From positions 23,903,559 to 23,967,558 of the forward strand of contig CM037840.1 of the NCBI GenBank assembly GCA_021234535.1: a stretch of 64,000 bases of DNA, in the 5' to 3' direction. Both the position numbers and the translations under genes were made by a program. The notes beneath the pieces are model-generated. The model was not told the origin of the DNA. It worked only from the letters and a program-made list of their open reading frames with translations, and searched no databases. The stretch's first letter is position 1, and each line of letters starts with the position of its first letter. The stretch is from Stichopus chloronotus (lineage: Eukaryota; Echinodermata; Holothuroidea; Aspidochirotida; Stichopodidae). This document shows, one piece after another, positions 63,986-64,000 of the stretch.

Positions 63986-64000
63986 GATCATCCCAATAAC

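Overview
The window is metazoan genomic DNA: AT-rich, with GT-AG introns, many simple repeats and decayed transposons. Its single confident gene is a plus-strand mosaic extracellular protease running from before the left edge to a stop codon at 37865-37867. The domain set (HYR, CUB, LDLa, Frizzled, SEA, trypsin) and the texture of the non-coding DNA suggest an invertebrate deuterostome, plausibly an echinoderm such as a sea cucumber. That taxonomic call is inference, not something the sequence proves.

Layout of the gene (5' to 3', 36 supported exons, about 2,590 codons in the window): HYR-HYR-trypsin 1-Fz1-CUB1-LDLa1-CUB2-LDLa2-CUB3-LDLa3-LDLa4-CUB4-LDLa5-Fz2-LDLa6/7-LDLa8-CUB5-LDLa9-Fz3-SEA-HYR3-CUB6-LDLa10-LDLa11-CUB7-LDLa12-Fz4-trypsin 2-stop. 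Almost every domain is one exon bounded by phase-1 introns. The exceptions are the two trypsin domains (four exons each, identical intron positions and phases) and the SEA domain (three exons). The N-terminus, with any signal peptide or membrane anchor, lies upstream of the window. The parts resemble corin, enteropeptidase, matriptase and ovochymase/polyserase proteins, but I do not recognise this exact order with two complete catalytic domains.

How the parts could work together: both protease domains keep the catalytic triad, an activation site and the N-terminal Cys normally bonded to the catalytic domain. Trypsin 2 has the Asp of trypsin-like specificity, whereas trypsin 1 has an altered S1 pocket. 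The SEA domain has the PGSIK self-cleavage motif, so the chain may split into two associated pieces, each with one protease. Fz, CUB and LDLa modules are expected to bind ligands or partners. One CUB exon (31914-32274) has one base too many and as written would end the protein before trypsin 2.

The introns hold a nested pair of hAT-like elements (9756-11591), a tRNA-type SINE (about 8009), a 45-bp minisatellite with higher-order structure (29886-30535), a 30-bp repeat block (36760-37320) and a TTAA-flanked element with terminal inverted repeats (34529-34785). From about 38.5 kb to about 63.3 kb I see no convincing gene, only simple repeats, degenerate tandem arrays and non-autonomous repeats, including an inverted pair near 55.6-57.9 kb. 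The last 700 bases may be the 3' end of a minus-strand neighbour.
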